Assembly (NCBI GenBank): GCA_944380875.1
Contig: CALWJA010000045.1
Location: 1 to 57,069 of the forward strand
Length of the DNA: 57,069 nt
DNA from: an uncultured Clostridia bacterium
Lineage (GTDB): Bacteria > Bacillota > Clostridia > Oscillospirales > Acutalibacteraceae
Reading direction: 5' to 3'
Position numbers and translations under genes: made by a program. This document shows positions 7,684-15,804 of the stretch, piece by piece. Position 1 is the stretch's first letter, and every line of letters starts with the position of its first letter. The notes under the pieces were generated by a model that was given only the letters and a program-made list of their open reading frames with translations, was not told the origin of the DNA and made no database searches.

Positions 7684-9012
7684 TTAGTGGAACTCATTAT
7701 AAAGCTGCTTGCGAAACAGTATCACTGCGATAACGGCTGTGATGGCATCTGCGATGGCCTGAGATACAACAATGCCCATATATCCAGCTGTGTAGTAAGC
7801 AACTGCTAAAACAATCAAAAAAATGATTCCCTGGCGGCTGATGGAGAGAATGAACGAACCCACGACTTTTCCCAAAGACTGGAAAACAATAGTCATCAGA
7901 AGAATAATTCCCACAAACACCATGGTAGATACTTGCCAACGAAGCATAAGGGTTCCGTCAGAAATAATACTATCGTTCTGCATAAAGCAGCGCATTAAAT
8001 TGGGGGCAAACAGTATGATGACAACCGAAAGGAATACTGCCATAATACTGATAAAACAGATGCAAAAGCGGAATAATTCCGAAAGCCGCTTTTTGTCTCC
8101 GGCTCCGTAATAGTAGCCGAATAGAGGCTGCCCTCCAAAGGCAAACCCGGTCAAAAGTAAGAGGGCAATCATACTGACTTTTAAAACAATACCCATTGCT
8201 GCAATTTTATCATTGCCGAAAGGCAGAAGAAATTGATTAACTAGCACAATGCTTACACTTTGCATAAGGTTGACTATGGCGGCTGGAATGCCGATTCCTG
8301 CTATTTGCCCCATATGCTTTGCGGGTATTTTAAACTCTTTAATGGAAACAGACAATATTTTACTTCTTTTTACCACAATGATGGCAAAGAAAATATCTGA
8401 GCAGAGATACCCAATCACCGTGGCGATGGCTGCTCCGCCGGCGCCCCATCCCAGAGCGGAAATGAATATGGGGTCCAATACAATATTGATAACAGCCCCC
8501 ATGATCGTGCCGGCCATAGATTCCTTCGACATTCCTTCAGAGCGCAGCAGATTGGAATGAATAAAGGAAAGCATGATGGCCGGTGCTCCAATGGCTAAGT
8601 AGATATAATAGCTAGACGCGTGCGCAAAGGTTCCTTTGTTGGCTCCGATTACATATAACAGTGGAACCCGGAAAACCAGCATGGCTATCCCTATGATTAT
8701 ACCGGCAAAAATTGTCGCATAAAAGCAAAAGGAACTGACATGCCGTACGCCTTCTTTATCTTTTTGCCCCAGTAATCGGGATATGAGGGAACTGCCGCCT
8801 TGCCCAAAGATATTTCCCACTGCCATTAACAGAGTGAACAGCGGCGCTCCCAGCGAAACACCTGCCACAATATTGGTATCATTGGTCTGTGCAACAAAGA
8901 AAGTATCCGCCAAATTGTATATAAGTGTTACCACCATACTCAATACAAGGGGCACGGACAGATGCATATACGCTTTGGAAACTCTGGGCTCATTGAAAAT
9001 TTCATTTTCCAT
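7684..9012 (-). CDS. MATE family multidrug efflux transporter
   Basis: The 442-residue product has twelve hydrophobic segments in two homologous halves, as expected for MATE (NorM/MepA-like) cation-coupled antiporters. Family signatures are visible: NEPRVSKAYMHLSVPLVLSMVVTL at the start, FGQGGSSLISRLLGQKD, GAVINIVLDPIFI and GFAFGGQPLFGYYYGAGDKK. Length is normal and the frame is intact. Substrate is unknown. The gene is divergent from a Crp/Fnr-family regulator, and a palindrome sits at about -41.5 of its predicted promoter, so activation by that regulator is likely. A decayed copy of the middle of a closely related gene lies at 6733-6962. Confidence 0.94.
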   Translation of the reverse strand: MENEIFNEPRVSKAYMHLSVPLVLSMVVTLIYNLADTFFVAQTNDTNIVAGVSLGAPLFTLLMAVGNIFGQGGSSLISRLLGQKDKEGVRHVSSFCFYATIFAGIIIGIAMLVFRVPLLYVIGANKGTFAHASSYYIYLAIGAPAIMLSFIHSNLLRSEGMSKESMAGTIMGAVINIVLDPIFISALGWGAGGAAIATVIGYLCSDIFFAIIVVKRSKILSVSIKEFKIPAKHMGQIAGIGIPAAIVNLMQSVSIVLVNQFLLPFGNDKIAAMGIVLKVSMIALLLLTGFAFGGQPLFGYYYGAGDKKRLSELFRFCICFISIMAVFLSVVIILFAPNLMRCFMQNDSIISDGTLMLRWQVSTMVFVGIILLMTIVFQSLGKVVGSFILSISRQGIIFLIVLAVAYYTAGYMGIVVSQAIADAITAVIAVILFRKQLYNEFH

Positions 9013-9045
9013 CGTATTACCTCACAGTATGTATTCTATGGGTTA

Positions 9046-9088
9046 ATTATACGGTCTCCAATTGATTTTTTCTGTGCCATATGGCACA
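9046..9088. promoter_or_regulatory. Divergent promoter region with Crp-family palindrome
   Basis: A perfect 16-bp palindrome TGTGCCATATGGCACA occupies 9073-9088. On the minus strand TATAAT lies at 9051-9046 with no good -35. Its predicted start near 9039 puts the palindrome centre at about -41.5, the classical class II activator position. On the plus strand TTGATT (9062-9067) with a weak CACAAT at 9085-9090 would be covered by the same site, suggesting autorepression. Confidence 0.7.
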
Positions 9089-9111
9089 ATAGAAACAGAG
9101 GGGGAGTTGGA

Positions 9112-9759
9112 ATGATAAAAATACAGGATCCAGAGCAAATACAAAGCTGGTTAGAAAAGGGAAATATCAGAAGCTACTTTTCCACACCAAATTTAAATTT
9201 CCTCGTTTATCAATATGAAAAGGGAGAGAAAATCACGTCCCCCGATAAAAAATTAAAGGAAATAGTATTTATAACAGAGGGGACGATTCGAATATACGGC
9301 TTTCGGGATAATGGAACGGTCACACCTGTCAATCAGCAAACTGCCCCTGTTATCATCGGAGATATAGAATTTGTGGAGCAGGGAACTACTCCTTTTTTTA
9401 CAGAGGCCGTGACTAACGTTACTTGTGTTGCGTTGCCGATAAAGCCTTATGAACAGCAGTTGCATACGGATATTCGGTTCCTTCATACATTACTGCATTC
9501 CTATGCTGAAAAATTGCAATTCTTCGCGTTTGTAGACGCTCCAGCGGAAACTATTAAGGAACGGGTCCTTTTGTATCTCAAAAACATTTGTCCCGACCAC
9601 GAAATTAAAGGAATCGAAGCTGCGGTTCTGCAGCTTCGCTGCAGCAGGCGCCAATTACAGCGCGCGTTGCAGCAATTATGTGTGGATGGGAAAATTCAAA
9701 AAGTTGGGAAAGGAAGATATCAGCTTTGTTCCTTTCGGGAAGATGAAAGTATAGGATAG
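9112..9759 (+). CDS. Crp/Fnr family transcriptional regulator
   Basis: The 215-residue protein has an N-terminal cyclic-nucleotide-binding-like beta barrel (residues about 20-115, with EIVFITEGTIRIYG) and a C-terminal helix-turn-helix (LRCSRRQLQRALQQLCVDGKIQKVGKGRYQL). The cAMP-contacting RxS motif is not apparent, and there is no N-terminal Fnr cysteine cluster, so the effector is unknown. I chose the ATG at 9112 because GGGGGAG is just upstream; the longer frame has no ribosome site. It is divergent from a MATE pump across a shared palindrome, so it probably activates the pump and represses itself. Confidence 0.88.
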   Translation: MIKIQDPEQIQSWLEKGNIRSYFSTPNLNFLVYQYEKGEKITSPDKKLKEIVFITEGTIRIYGFRDNGTVTPVNQQTAPVIIGDIEFVEQGTTPFFTEAVTNVTCVALPIKPYEQQLHTDIRFLHTLLHSYAEKLQFFAFVDAPAETIKERVLLYLKNICPDHEIKGIEAAVLQLRCSRRQLQRALQQLCVDGKIQKVGKGRYQLCSFREDESIG

Positions 9760-9844
9760 TAAACAAATAATAAGTGTCTGGAACGATACTACATTTAAAG
9801 CACAAAAAGCCGATTTTTGATTGCGTGTATCTATATTTGTAATG

Positions 9845-9887
9845 AACGAAGAAACTCCCTGCTTAAATGACAGGGAGTTTCTTCGTT
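9845..9887. terminator. Long hairpin between convergent crp-type and lysR-type genes
   Basis: A perfect 17-bp stem (arms begin AACGAAGAAACTCCCTG) with a 9-nt loop lies between two convergent genes. Neither side has a long T tract, so it is terminator-like but not ideal. Confidence 0.6.
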
Positions 9888-9968
9888 AAAATGTTGATTT
9901 AGAAAAAGATACACATTTATTTCAGAATGCAGGTATAGAAATACTATCTGCTTTTGAATTTATAATTA

Positions 9969-10868
9969 TCAGGAGATTGTAAATGCACAACACTCCTGCA
10001 GGGCATCCATAAATTTTTGCGTAGCTTTGGAAAAAACCTGATAGCGTTTCCAAATAATAAACGCCTCAGCTTCCATCTTTGGAAAAAGCGGACGAAAGCA
10101 TAGATCACTGTTACCGCTTACATTGATCAGTTTGTCAAAACAGAGGGCATATCCCAGACCTTCATCCACCATCAGCGAAGCGTTGAATACCAGATTGTAG
10201 GTTGCAACCACATGGAGCTTTGCAAGATCTTGCTGGAACCATTTGACCATGGGCCAGGAATCGGTCTTTTGCGAGGAAAGAATCAGCGGTTTATCCCAGA
10301 GATCTTGTGGCTGGATATATTCCTTTTCCGCCAAAGGAGAATCCTTCCGCATTAATATTCCCCAGGTATCCTGAACAGGGATTTTCATAGAGCTGTAAAC
10401 TGTAGTATCAACGGGGCTATAGACCACACCAAAATCAATTAAGCCTCTGTTCAGATTTTCTTGGACGAAGGCAGCGTTTCCGCTGAGAATGTGGTAATGA
10501 ATATCGGGATATTTTTCTTGTAAGCTTTTAGCCGCTCTTGCAAAGATACGCATGATATCCGATTCCCCAGCGCCAATATAAACGTCTCCCGCAATAGCTT
10601 CATCCGATACGGAAAGCTCATTTTCGGTCATTCTCACCAGTTCGAGAATTTCCTCCGCCCGCTTTTGTAAAATCATTCCCTCATCGGTCAAAAGTACTTT
10701 GCGCGAGCCTTTTGTTCCCCGGATTAAAAGCTGCTTTCCAAGTTCCGCCTCTAATGCCTTAAGCTGTGTGGAAAGCGTTGGCTGAGAAAGGTGCAAGGAT
10801 TTTGCCGCAGAGGAGATGCTTTGCTCTCTTGCCACAGCTAAAAAATACTGTAAAACACGTAGTTCCAT
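9969..10868 (-). CDS. LysR family transcriptional regulator
   Basis: Starting at the ATG at 10868 (AAAGGAGGTGG upstream) the product is 299 residues. The N-terminal winged helix-turn-helix MELRVLQYFLAVAREQSISS, then AAKSLHLSQPTLSTQLKALE, is typical of LysR regulators. It is followed by a two-lobed effector domain (about 90-295). An upstream in-frame ATG at 10898 would add a poorly conserved leader. It is divergent from a lipoprotein/CMD-cupin operon. The interval contains an ATAG-N7-CTAT site and a second palindrome at spacings expected for LysR recognition and activation sites, so it most likely controls that operon and itself. Effector unknown. Confidence 0.93.
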   Translation of the reverse strand: MELRVLQYFLAVAREQSISSAAKSLHLSQPTLSTQLKALEAELGKQLLIRGTKGSRKVLLTDEGMILQKRAEEILELVRMTENELSVSDEAIAGDVYIGAGESDIMRIFARAAKSLQEKYPDIHYHILSGNAAFVQENLNRGLIDFGVVYSPVDTTVYSSMKIPVQDTWGILMRKDSPLAEKEYIQPQDLWDKPLILSSQKTDSWPMVKWFQQDLAKLHVVATYNLVFNASLMVDEGLGYALCFDKLINVSGNSDLCFRPLFPKMEAEAFIIWKRYQVFSKATQKFMDALQECCAFTIS

Positions 10869-10906
10869 TGTTGCCACCTCCTTTAAATAATATAGCATGC
10901 AATTCT

Positions 10907-10973
10907 ATAGGTATTAACTATAATAAGTAATTATAAATACGTATTTGATATACAATTGTAAGACCAGTATACT
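10907..10973 (+). promoter_or_regulatory. LysR-type binding sites and promoter of the lipoprotein/CMD-cupin operon
   Basis: TTGATA (10945-10950)-N17-TATACT (10968-10973) predicts a start near 10980. ATAGGTATTAACTAT (10907-10921), a T-N11-A dyad with ATAG/CTAT arms, is centred at about -66. A perfect palindrome AAATACGTATTT (10935-10946) is centred at about -40 and touches the -35 box. These are the textbook recognition and activation site positions for LysR regulators. Confidence 0.7.
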
Positions 10974-11080
10974 CAATATAGAATGGATTACTAAGAGTAC
11001 GCAAAAGAAATGATAGAAAGTGTATTTTCAAAAAGATCGTTTTCTTATAGTTTTATATGATGCATGAAGGAGAGGATGGA

Positions 11081-11704
11081 ATGAGAAGGTCACTATCTTT
11101 TTTACTAGCAGTTTTTTTCATGCTCTGCTTTGCTGCCTGTGCTCCTGAAACATACACGGCATCGAAAGGTAATGCAGCTCTTTCGGAAAATCCTGTTTCA
11201 GAAGATGAAAACCATATGTCCCCTGCGGAAAGCGGCGGAGTATCAGACGAAACCCAAGCGTCTTCTATGGAAAACAAAGAATCTGTGTCTGAGAACAGCG
11301 AAAATCAGAAAGAAGAAACGGAGGAAGGGCTCGAGATGAAACCAAATATGTTTTACGTTACAGTAGGAGGGAATACCTTTACGGCTAGCTTTGCAGATAA
11401 TTCTGGAGCACAGGCTCTGAAAGAATTGCTTAGGAATGGACCGATTACCGTGGATATGAGCGACTACGGCGGTTTTGAGAAGGTTGGGTCGCTTGGCCGG
11501 AATTTACCGACCAGCAATACCCAGACGACAACGCAATCCGGCGATATTGTGCTGTATCAGGGAAATCAAATTGTACTGTTTTATGGTTCAAATTCCTGGA
11601 GCTATACCCGTCTGGGGAAGATTAATGACCTCACCGGATGGGAAGACGCCTTGGGTGTTGGCGATGTTTCGGTGACTTTTTCTCTGACGGAACCCCAGTC
11701 GTAA
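11081..11704 (+). CDS. Cyclophilin-like fold lipoprotein
   Basis: From the ATG at 11081 (GAAGGAGAGG upstream) the product is 207 residues. It has a signal peptide with lipobox FAAC, giving a lipidated Cys at residue 20. A Ser/Glu-rich low-complexity spacer (about 25-85) is followed by a C-terminal domain of about 120 residues. That domain (VTVGGNTFTASFADNSGAQ, DYGGFEKVGSLGRNLP, GDIVLYQGNQIVLFYGSNSWSYTRLGKI) matches the cyclophilin-like family found beside flavin reductases and CMD proteins in Clostridia. It is probably exported and anchored outside the membrane. The role is unknown; peptidyl-prolyl isomerase activity is not implied. It precedes the CMD-cupin gene in one operon. Confidence 0.82.
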   Translation: MRRSLSFLLAVFFMLCFAACAPETYTASKGNAALSENPVSEDENHMSPAESGGVSDETQASSMENKESVSENSENQKEETEEGLEMKPNMFYVTVGGNTFTASFADNSGAQALKELLRNGPITVDMSDYGGFEKVGSLGRNLPTSNTQTTTQSGDIVLYQGNQIVLFYGSNSWSYTRLGKINDLTGWEDALGVGDVSVTFSLTEPQS

Positions 11705-11732
11705 CATTTTGAAGGAGAGAAGGAATATTCAT

Positions 11733-12476
11733 ATGATCAAGCAAACAGCAGGAAGAAACGGATTAGGTGATTTGGCGCCTAAATTTGCACAGCTCAACGA
11801 CGATGTATTATTCGGCGAGGTGTGGTCGAGAGAAGATAAGCTTTCCCTGCGGGACAGATCCATGATTACAGTTGTGGCTCTTGTTTCCAAAGGGATTACC
11901 GATAGTTCCCTGAAGTACCATATTCAGAATGCCAAGAACCACGGTGTGACCAAGATGGAAATGGTGGAAATTATCACCCATATTGCTTTCTATGTGGGCT
12001 GGCCTAACGCGTGGGCTGTTTTCCCCATGGTAAGGGAAACTTATGCCGAAGAAACGCAAAATGCAGCGGATTCTCTATTTGGGCTTGGAGATCCTAACAC
12101 AGCATATGCACAGTATTTCAGCGGAAACAGTTATCTGAAGCCTTTGAGCACAAAGGGTGTGGGCGTATACAATGTAACCTTTGAACCAAAGTGCCGCAAC
12201 AACTGGCATATTCATCATAAAGGCGGCCAAATTTTGCTTTGCACGGATGGAGAAGGCTGGTACCAGGAATGGCAGCAGCCAGCCAGAAAACTGCATCCAG
12301 GTGACGTTGTATACATTGCGCCGGAGGTTAAGCATTGGCATGGTGCCGGAGCGGATGAATGGTTTACTCACATTGCCATTGAGATTCCTGCAGAAGGGGC
12401 GTCCAACGAGTGGCTGGAGCCTGTAACGGATGCACAATACACAGTATTAGACACATCGATACCAAATAAAGAATAG
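11733..12476 (+). CDS. CMD-cupin fusion protein
   Basis: The 247-residue product joins an N-terminal carboxymuconolactone decarboxylase domain (residues about 15-105, with SLRDRSMITVVALVSKGITDSSLKYHIQNAKNHGV) to a C-terminal cupin (about 135-235). The cupin keeps its metal-binding pattern: NNWHIHHKGGQ, then KHWHGAG with the third His. Such fusions are common in clostridial and Bacteroides stress clusters controlled by LysR regulators, but no reaction has been assigned. I start at the ATG at 11733 (GAAGGAA upstream); an upstream TTG is possible. It lies 28 nt after the lipoprotein gene, and the operon ends at the hairpin 12550-12578. Confidence 0.88.
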   Translation: MIKQTAGRNGLGDLAPKFAQLNDDVLFGEVWSREDKLSLRDRSMITVVALVSKGITDSSLKYHIQNAKNHGVTKMEMVEIITHIAFYVGWPNAWAVFPMVRETYAEETQNAADSLFGLGDPNTAYAQYFSGNSYLKPLSTKGVGVYNVTFEPKCRNNWHIHHKGGQILLCTDGEGWYQEWQQPARKLHPGDVVYIAPEVKHWHGAGADEWFTHIAIEIPAEGASNEWLEPVTDAQYTVLDTSIPNKE

Positions 12477-12549
12477 TGGGAAATTTCATCTGTATACTAT
12501 ATGAGTGGCAGAATGGGTATGCTTTCGGCAAATATGTTGTAGAATAAGG

Positions 12550-12578
12550 AAAAGGCTCCGGTTTTACCGGAGCCTTTT
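12550..12578. terminator. Terminator between convergent CMD-cupin and methyltransferase genes
   Basis: A perfect 13-bp stem (AAAAGGCTCCGGT) with a 3-nt loop has A and T runs on both sides, so it can act in both directions. Confidence 0.9.
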
Positions 12579-12608
12579 TCAATGGAAACAGGTATTTTTC
12601 TTGCAAGT

Positions 12609-13385
12609 TTATTTTTTTACCGACCAAGTTGCCACATACTGGGGTGTGTATTCTCGAAGGATACCGCAGCCTTCTCTGTCCCGATCCTCGTAGAGCGCTT
12701 TTAGCAGGAATCCTGCTTGAAGCTGACCGCCGATTTCTTCCTCCAGGGAATGGGAAAACTGAACACCTTCCCCGTTTTGAATCATTCTGTCCCGAACATC
12801 CGGATCCATTTTCAAAGGGTTAAAGGGGAGACGATTGACAGCTGTAAGAGGAAGCGTTCCGTTATCATCAAAAAGGAAATTCATTCCATTGTCGAATCCT
12901 GCTAAAAGGGAGCCGCCGTTTTTTAATACGCGGTAGCATTCTTTCCAGATGGAAAATACATCTTCCACATAGCAGTTGGAAACAGGATGAAAAATCAAAT
13001 CAAAGCTGTTATCCGGAAATGGCAAAGGGTTTGTCATATCGCCTTTGACAATTTCGATGGAATATCCTTCCCGGGCTGCCACATCCCGTTCCCTTTGAAG
13101 TTGTTCGTCGGAATAGTCCAATACAGTGCAGTCTGCCCCAAGTAAAGAAAAAATAGGCATTTGCTGGCCGCCGCCGCTTGCAAGCCCTAAAATTCGTTTT
13201 CCTTTTATCTCGCCGAACCATTCCTTTGGGACATGAATGCAGGGGGTAAGATAAACACCCCAATTGCCTTCTTTAGCGGCCAGGCACTCTTCGTGAGATA
13301 CAGGTATGGACCATTCGCAGCCGTTTTTTGCCCAAGAATCCCATGTTTTAGCGTTGATTTGCGTATAGCTTTTTTGGTTGTTCAA
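12609..13385 (-). CDS. Class I SAM-dependent methyltransferase
   Basis: The 258-residue product has the class I methyltransferase fold: motif I ILGLASGGGQQ (residues about 65-75), an acidic residue after VLDYSDEQ, the motif II region GDMTNPLPFPDNSFDLIFHPVSNCYV, and LKNGGSLLAGF. It belongs to the broad Methyltransf_11/25 group. The conserved first part (YTQINAKTWDSWAKNG) is shared with small-molecule methyltransferases of Firmicutes annotated only generally. Substrate unknown. It is a single minus-strand gene sharing the terminator at 12550-12578 with the CMD-cupin operon. Confidence 0.88.
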   Translation of the reverse strand: MNNQKSYTQINAKTWDSWAKNGCEWSIPVSHEECLAAKEGNWGVYLTPCIHVPKEWFGEIKGKRILGLASGGGQQMPIFSLLGADCTVLDYSDEQLQRERDVAAREGYSIEIVKGDMTNPLPFPDNSFDLIFHPVSNCYVEDVFSIWKECYRVLKNGGSLLAGFDNGMNFLFDDNGTLPLTAVNRLPFNPLKMDPDVRDRMIQNGEGVQFSHSLEEEIGGQLQAGFLLKALYEDRDREGCGILREYTPQYVATWSVKK

Positions 13386-13522
13386 TACACTCCCTCCGTT
13401 TCTGTAAAAATAGTATAGCGAAATAAAAGCAAAGGATGATTTTTTACTGGAATATTTTGTTTTCTATAGACTCATAATGAATTGAAAGGGAAGATTTCCT
13501 GCAAATTAATCCAAATCAAGAC

Positions 13523-13551
13523 TTGATTTTTCTTTTTTCAGGCCTTAATAT
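13523..13551 (+). promoter_or_regulatory. Sigma-A promoter of the rpiR-baiN-cmk-plsC-ispH operon
   Basis: TTGATT-N17-TAATAT predicts a start near 13558, leaving a leader of about 94 nt before the first gene. Confidence 0.65.
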
Positions 13552-13571
13552 GAATAACGGAGTGATAGAAT

Positions 13572-13619
13572 GCAGGCATATTTCTGCCTGCGGGAAGTTC
13601 GGCCTGCCGTGCGGGGCCG
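13572..13619 (+). promoter_or_regulatory. Two G+C-rich hairpins in the operon leader
   Basis: The predicted 5' leader contains two adjacent stems: GCAGGCA/TGCCTGC (13572-13591) and CGGCC/GGCCG (13600-13619). They stand out from the A+T-rich surroundings. No T tract follows, so they are not terminators. I do not recognise a known RNA family. Confidence 0.35.
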
Positions 13620-13651
13620 GATAAGAAAAAGTATAGCACGGAGAATGGGTA

Positions 13652-14530
13652 ATGAAAATGAATAATTTACTCACTGTCCGTATCCAGGAGAAGATGGATA
13701 CATTTTCAAAAGGGCAGAAGCTGATTGCTCGCTATATCAGCGAGCATTATGATAAAGTCGCTTTTATGACAGCGTCCCGTTTGGGCGCTACCGTTGGAGT
13801 CAGTGAATCCACTGTGGTGCGTTTTGCTACGGAAATCGGCTATACCGGATATCCGGAGCTGCAGCAGGCTATGCAGGAAATGATCCGCAACAAGCTTACA
13901 TCCGTTCAGCGTATGCAAGTGACGGAGGGGCGGATTAAGGGAAATGATATTCTGGATTCCATTTTTACGCAGGATATGGATATTATCCGCCGTACGATGG
14001 AAGAAACTTCCCATGAGAATTTTTATAATGCGGTAGAAGCCATTTGCAAAAGCAGGAAAATTTATATTTTAGGCGCCAGAAGCTCCTTGGCTCTGGCTAC
14101 TTTTCTTCATTACTATCTGGGGTTGCTTTTTGACCATGTAGTGCTTGTCCAGTGCACAAGCGAAGCGGAAATCTTTGAGCAGATGATTCGTGTGAATGAA
14201 CAGGATGTGGTGATTGGTATCAGCTTTCCCCGGTATTCGAGAAAAGCGGTAAAAGCCATGAATTTTGCCCATAATCAAGGGGCGAAGGTGGTATCCATTA
14301 CAGACAGCGCGTTGTCTCCTCTTGCGGAGATATCCGATTATCTGCTTTTGGCCAGAAGCGATATCGCTTCTATCGTGGATTCTCTCTGTGCGCCGTTAAG
14401 CCTTATAAACGCCTTGATTGTAGCCATCGGTTTCCGCCGCCGGAAAGAAGCGGAGGAAACATTCACCCGCCTTGAAAATATATGGGATGAATACGGAGTC
14501 TACGAAAAGGTGGACGAAAAGAATAAATGA
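13652..14530 (+). CDS. MurR/RpiR family transcriptional regulator
   Basis: The 292-residue protein has an N-terminal HTH_6 domain (KMDTFSKGQKLIARYISEHY, then TASRLGATVGVSESTVVRFATEIGY) and a C-terminal SIS phosphosugar-binding domain (about 130-260, with YILGARSSLALATFLHYYL and VVIGISFPRYSRKAVKAMNFA). RpiR regulators sense sugar phosphates, but no sugar gene is adjacent. Its last bases overlap the BaiN-like gene (ATGA), so it is translationally coupled to a flavoprotein/cmk operon, an arrangement repeated in Clostridia. The start is the ATG at 13652 with GGAG upstream. Confidence 0.92.
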   Translation: MKMNNLLTVRIQEKMDTFSKGQKLIARYISEHYDKVAFMTASRLGATVGVSESTVVRFATEIGYTGYPELQQAMQEMIRNKLTSVQRMQVTEGRIKGNDILDSIFTQDMDIIRRTMEETSHENFYNAVEAICKSRKIYILGARSSLALATFLHYYLGLLFDHVVLVQCTSEAEIFEQMIRVNEQDVVIGISFPRYSRKAVKAMNFAHNQGAKVVSITDSALSPLAEISDYLLLARSDIASIVDSLCAPLSLINALIVAIGFRRRKEAEETFTRLENIWDEYGVYEKVDEKNK

Positions 14531-15777
14531 TGATATTTGATATACTTGTTGTAGGCGCAGGAGCGGCCGGCCTAATGGCTGCTGGTTATGCAGCAGAGCT
14601 GGGAGCAAAAGTCTGCCTGCTTGAAAAAATGGACCGCCCCGGAAAAAAGCTTTCCATTACGGGAAAAGGCCGCTGCAATGTAACCAATAACTGCAGCCGG
14701 GACATATTTATGGATTCCGTGCCCGGAAACGGAAAATTCCTGTATGGAGCCTTTTCCGGCTTTTCCTGCCAGGATACCATAGCTTTTTTTGAATCCCATG
14801 GATTGCCGCTGAAAACAGAAAGGGGAAACCGTGTTTTTCCTATTTCAGACAAGGCCCAGGATGTTGTGGATACGCTTGTACGGTATAATGAGGAAGGAAA
14901 TGTAACCTTTCTGAAAGGCCGGGCTGTTTCTCTTTTGCAGGAAGACAATACAGTGAGAGGTGTCCGTCTGGAAAACGGGAAAGAGCTTTTTGCAGGAAGC
15001 GTTATATTGGCCTGCGGAGGAGCTTCCTATCCCGGAACCGGTTCCAATGGGGATGGATATAGGCTGGCTCAGGAAGGGGGGCATAGTATACGCCCCTTAA
15101 AGCCGTCTTTGGTGCCTTTGGTAGCGGCAGGGGAAGACTGCCGGGATATGATGGGGCTTTCCCTGCGGAATATAGGGCTGTCTGTTTGGGATAATGCTAA
15201 GAAAAAAGAAATCTACAGGGATTTTGGCGAATTACTCTTTACGCATTTCGGGCTTTCCGGCCCGGTAATTCTCAGCGCAAGCAGTCATATGCGCCAAATG
15301 GAGCCTGGCCGCTATCGTGTGGATATAGATCTGAAACCGGCTTTACGGCCTGAACAGCTTGACGCGCGGCTGCAGAGGGATTTCTCGCAGAACTTAAACC
15401 GGGATTTTCTCAATTCCCTTTCCGCACTTTTGCCCAGGAAGCTAATCCCTGTAGCAGTAAAGCGCTCAGGAATTCCCGGTAATAAGAAATGCAACAGTAT
15501 CACAAGGGAGGAACGGCAGCGTTTCGGCGCTTTGCTCAAAGCCTTTTCTGTTGATATTACCGGATTTCGTCCTATTGAGGAAGCAATTGTGACCTCCGGC
15601 GGTGTGAATGTCCGGGAGGTTTCGCCTCACACCATGGAATCCAAGCTCCTGCCCGGTTTATTTTTTGCCGGTGAAATGCTGGATGTGGACGCATATACGG
15701 GCGGCTTCAATCTGCAGATTGCTTTTTCCACCGGAAGAGCGGCAGCTGCAGGGGCGGTTGCTTGCCTGTCGAAATGA
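14527..15777 (+). CDS. NAD(P)/FAD-dependent oxidoreductase (HI0933/BaiN-like)
   Basis: The 416-residue protein begins with the dinucleotide-binding FDILVVGAGAAGLMAAG followed by GKKLSITGKGRCNVTNNC, the diagnostic motif of the HI0933/YhiN/BaiN flavoprotein family. A conserved C-terminal TSGGVNVREV and GLFFAGEMLDVDAYTGGFNLQIAFSTGRAAA complete the FAD site. BaiN from a bile-acid-degrading Clostridium reduces 3-oxo-delta4,6 bile acids, but most family members are uncharacterised and I would not infer bile-acid activity here. It overlaps the rpiR-type gene by 4 nt and precedes cmk by 27 nt. Confidence 0.9.
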   Translation: MMIFDILVVGAGAAGLMAAGYAAELGAKVCLLEKMDRPGKKLSITGKGRCNVTNNCSRDIFMDSVPGNGKFLYGAFSGFSCQDTIAFFESHGLPLKTERGNRVFPISDKAQDVVDTLVRYNEEGNVTFLKGRAVSLLQEDNTVRGVRLENGKELFAGSVILACGGASYPGTGSNGDGYRLAQEGGHSIRPLKPSLVPLVAAGEDCRDMMGLSLRNIGLSVWDNAKKKEIYRDFGELLFTHFGLSGPVILSASSHMRQMEPGRYRVDIDLKPALRPEQLDARLQRDFSQNLNRDFLNSLSALLPRKLIPVAVKRSGIPGNKKCNSITREERQRFGALLKAFSVDITGFRPIEEAIVTSGGVNVREVSPHTMESKLLPGLFFAGEMLDVDAYTGGFNLQIAFSTGRAAAAGAVACLSK

Positions 15778-15804
15778 AAGAATAGTATATAAGGAGAAAT
15801 GCGC

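Noticed and set aside
13600-13619. Terminator before the rpiR-type gene
   Set aside because: The stem is not followed by a T tract, and the promoter lies upstream of it.
14527-15777. Bile-acid reductase (BaiN) function for the flavoprotein
   Set aside because: The family is large, and the gene lies in a cmk-ispH operon with no bai genes; only family membership is supported.
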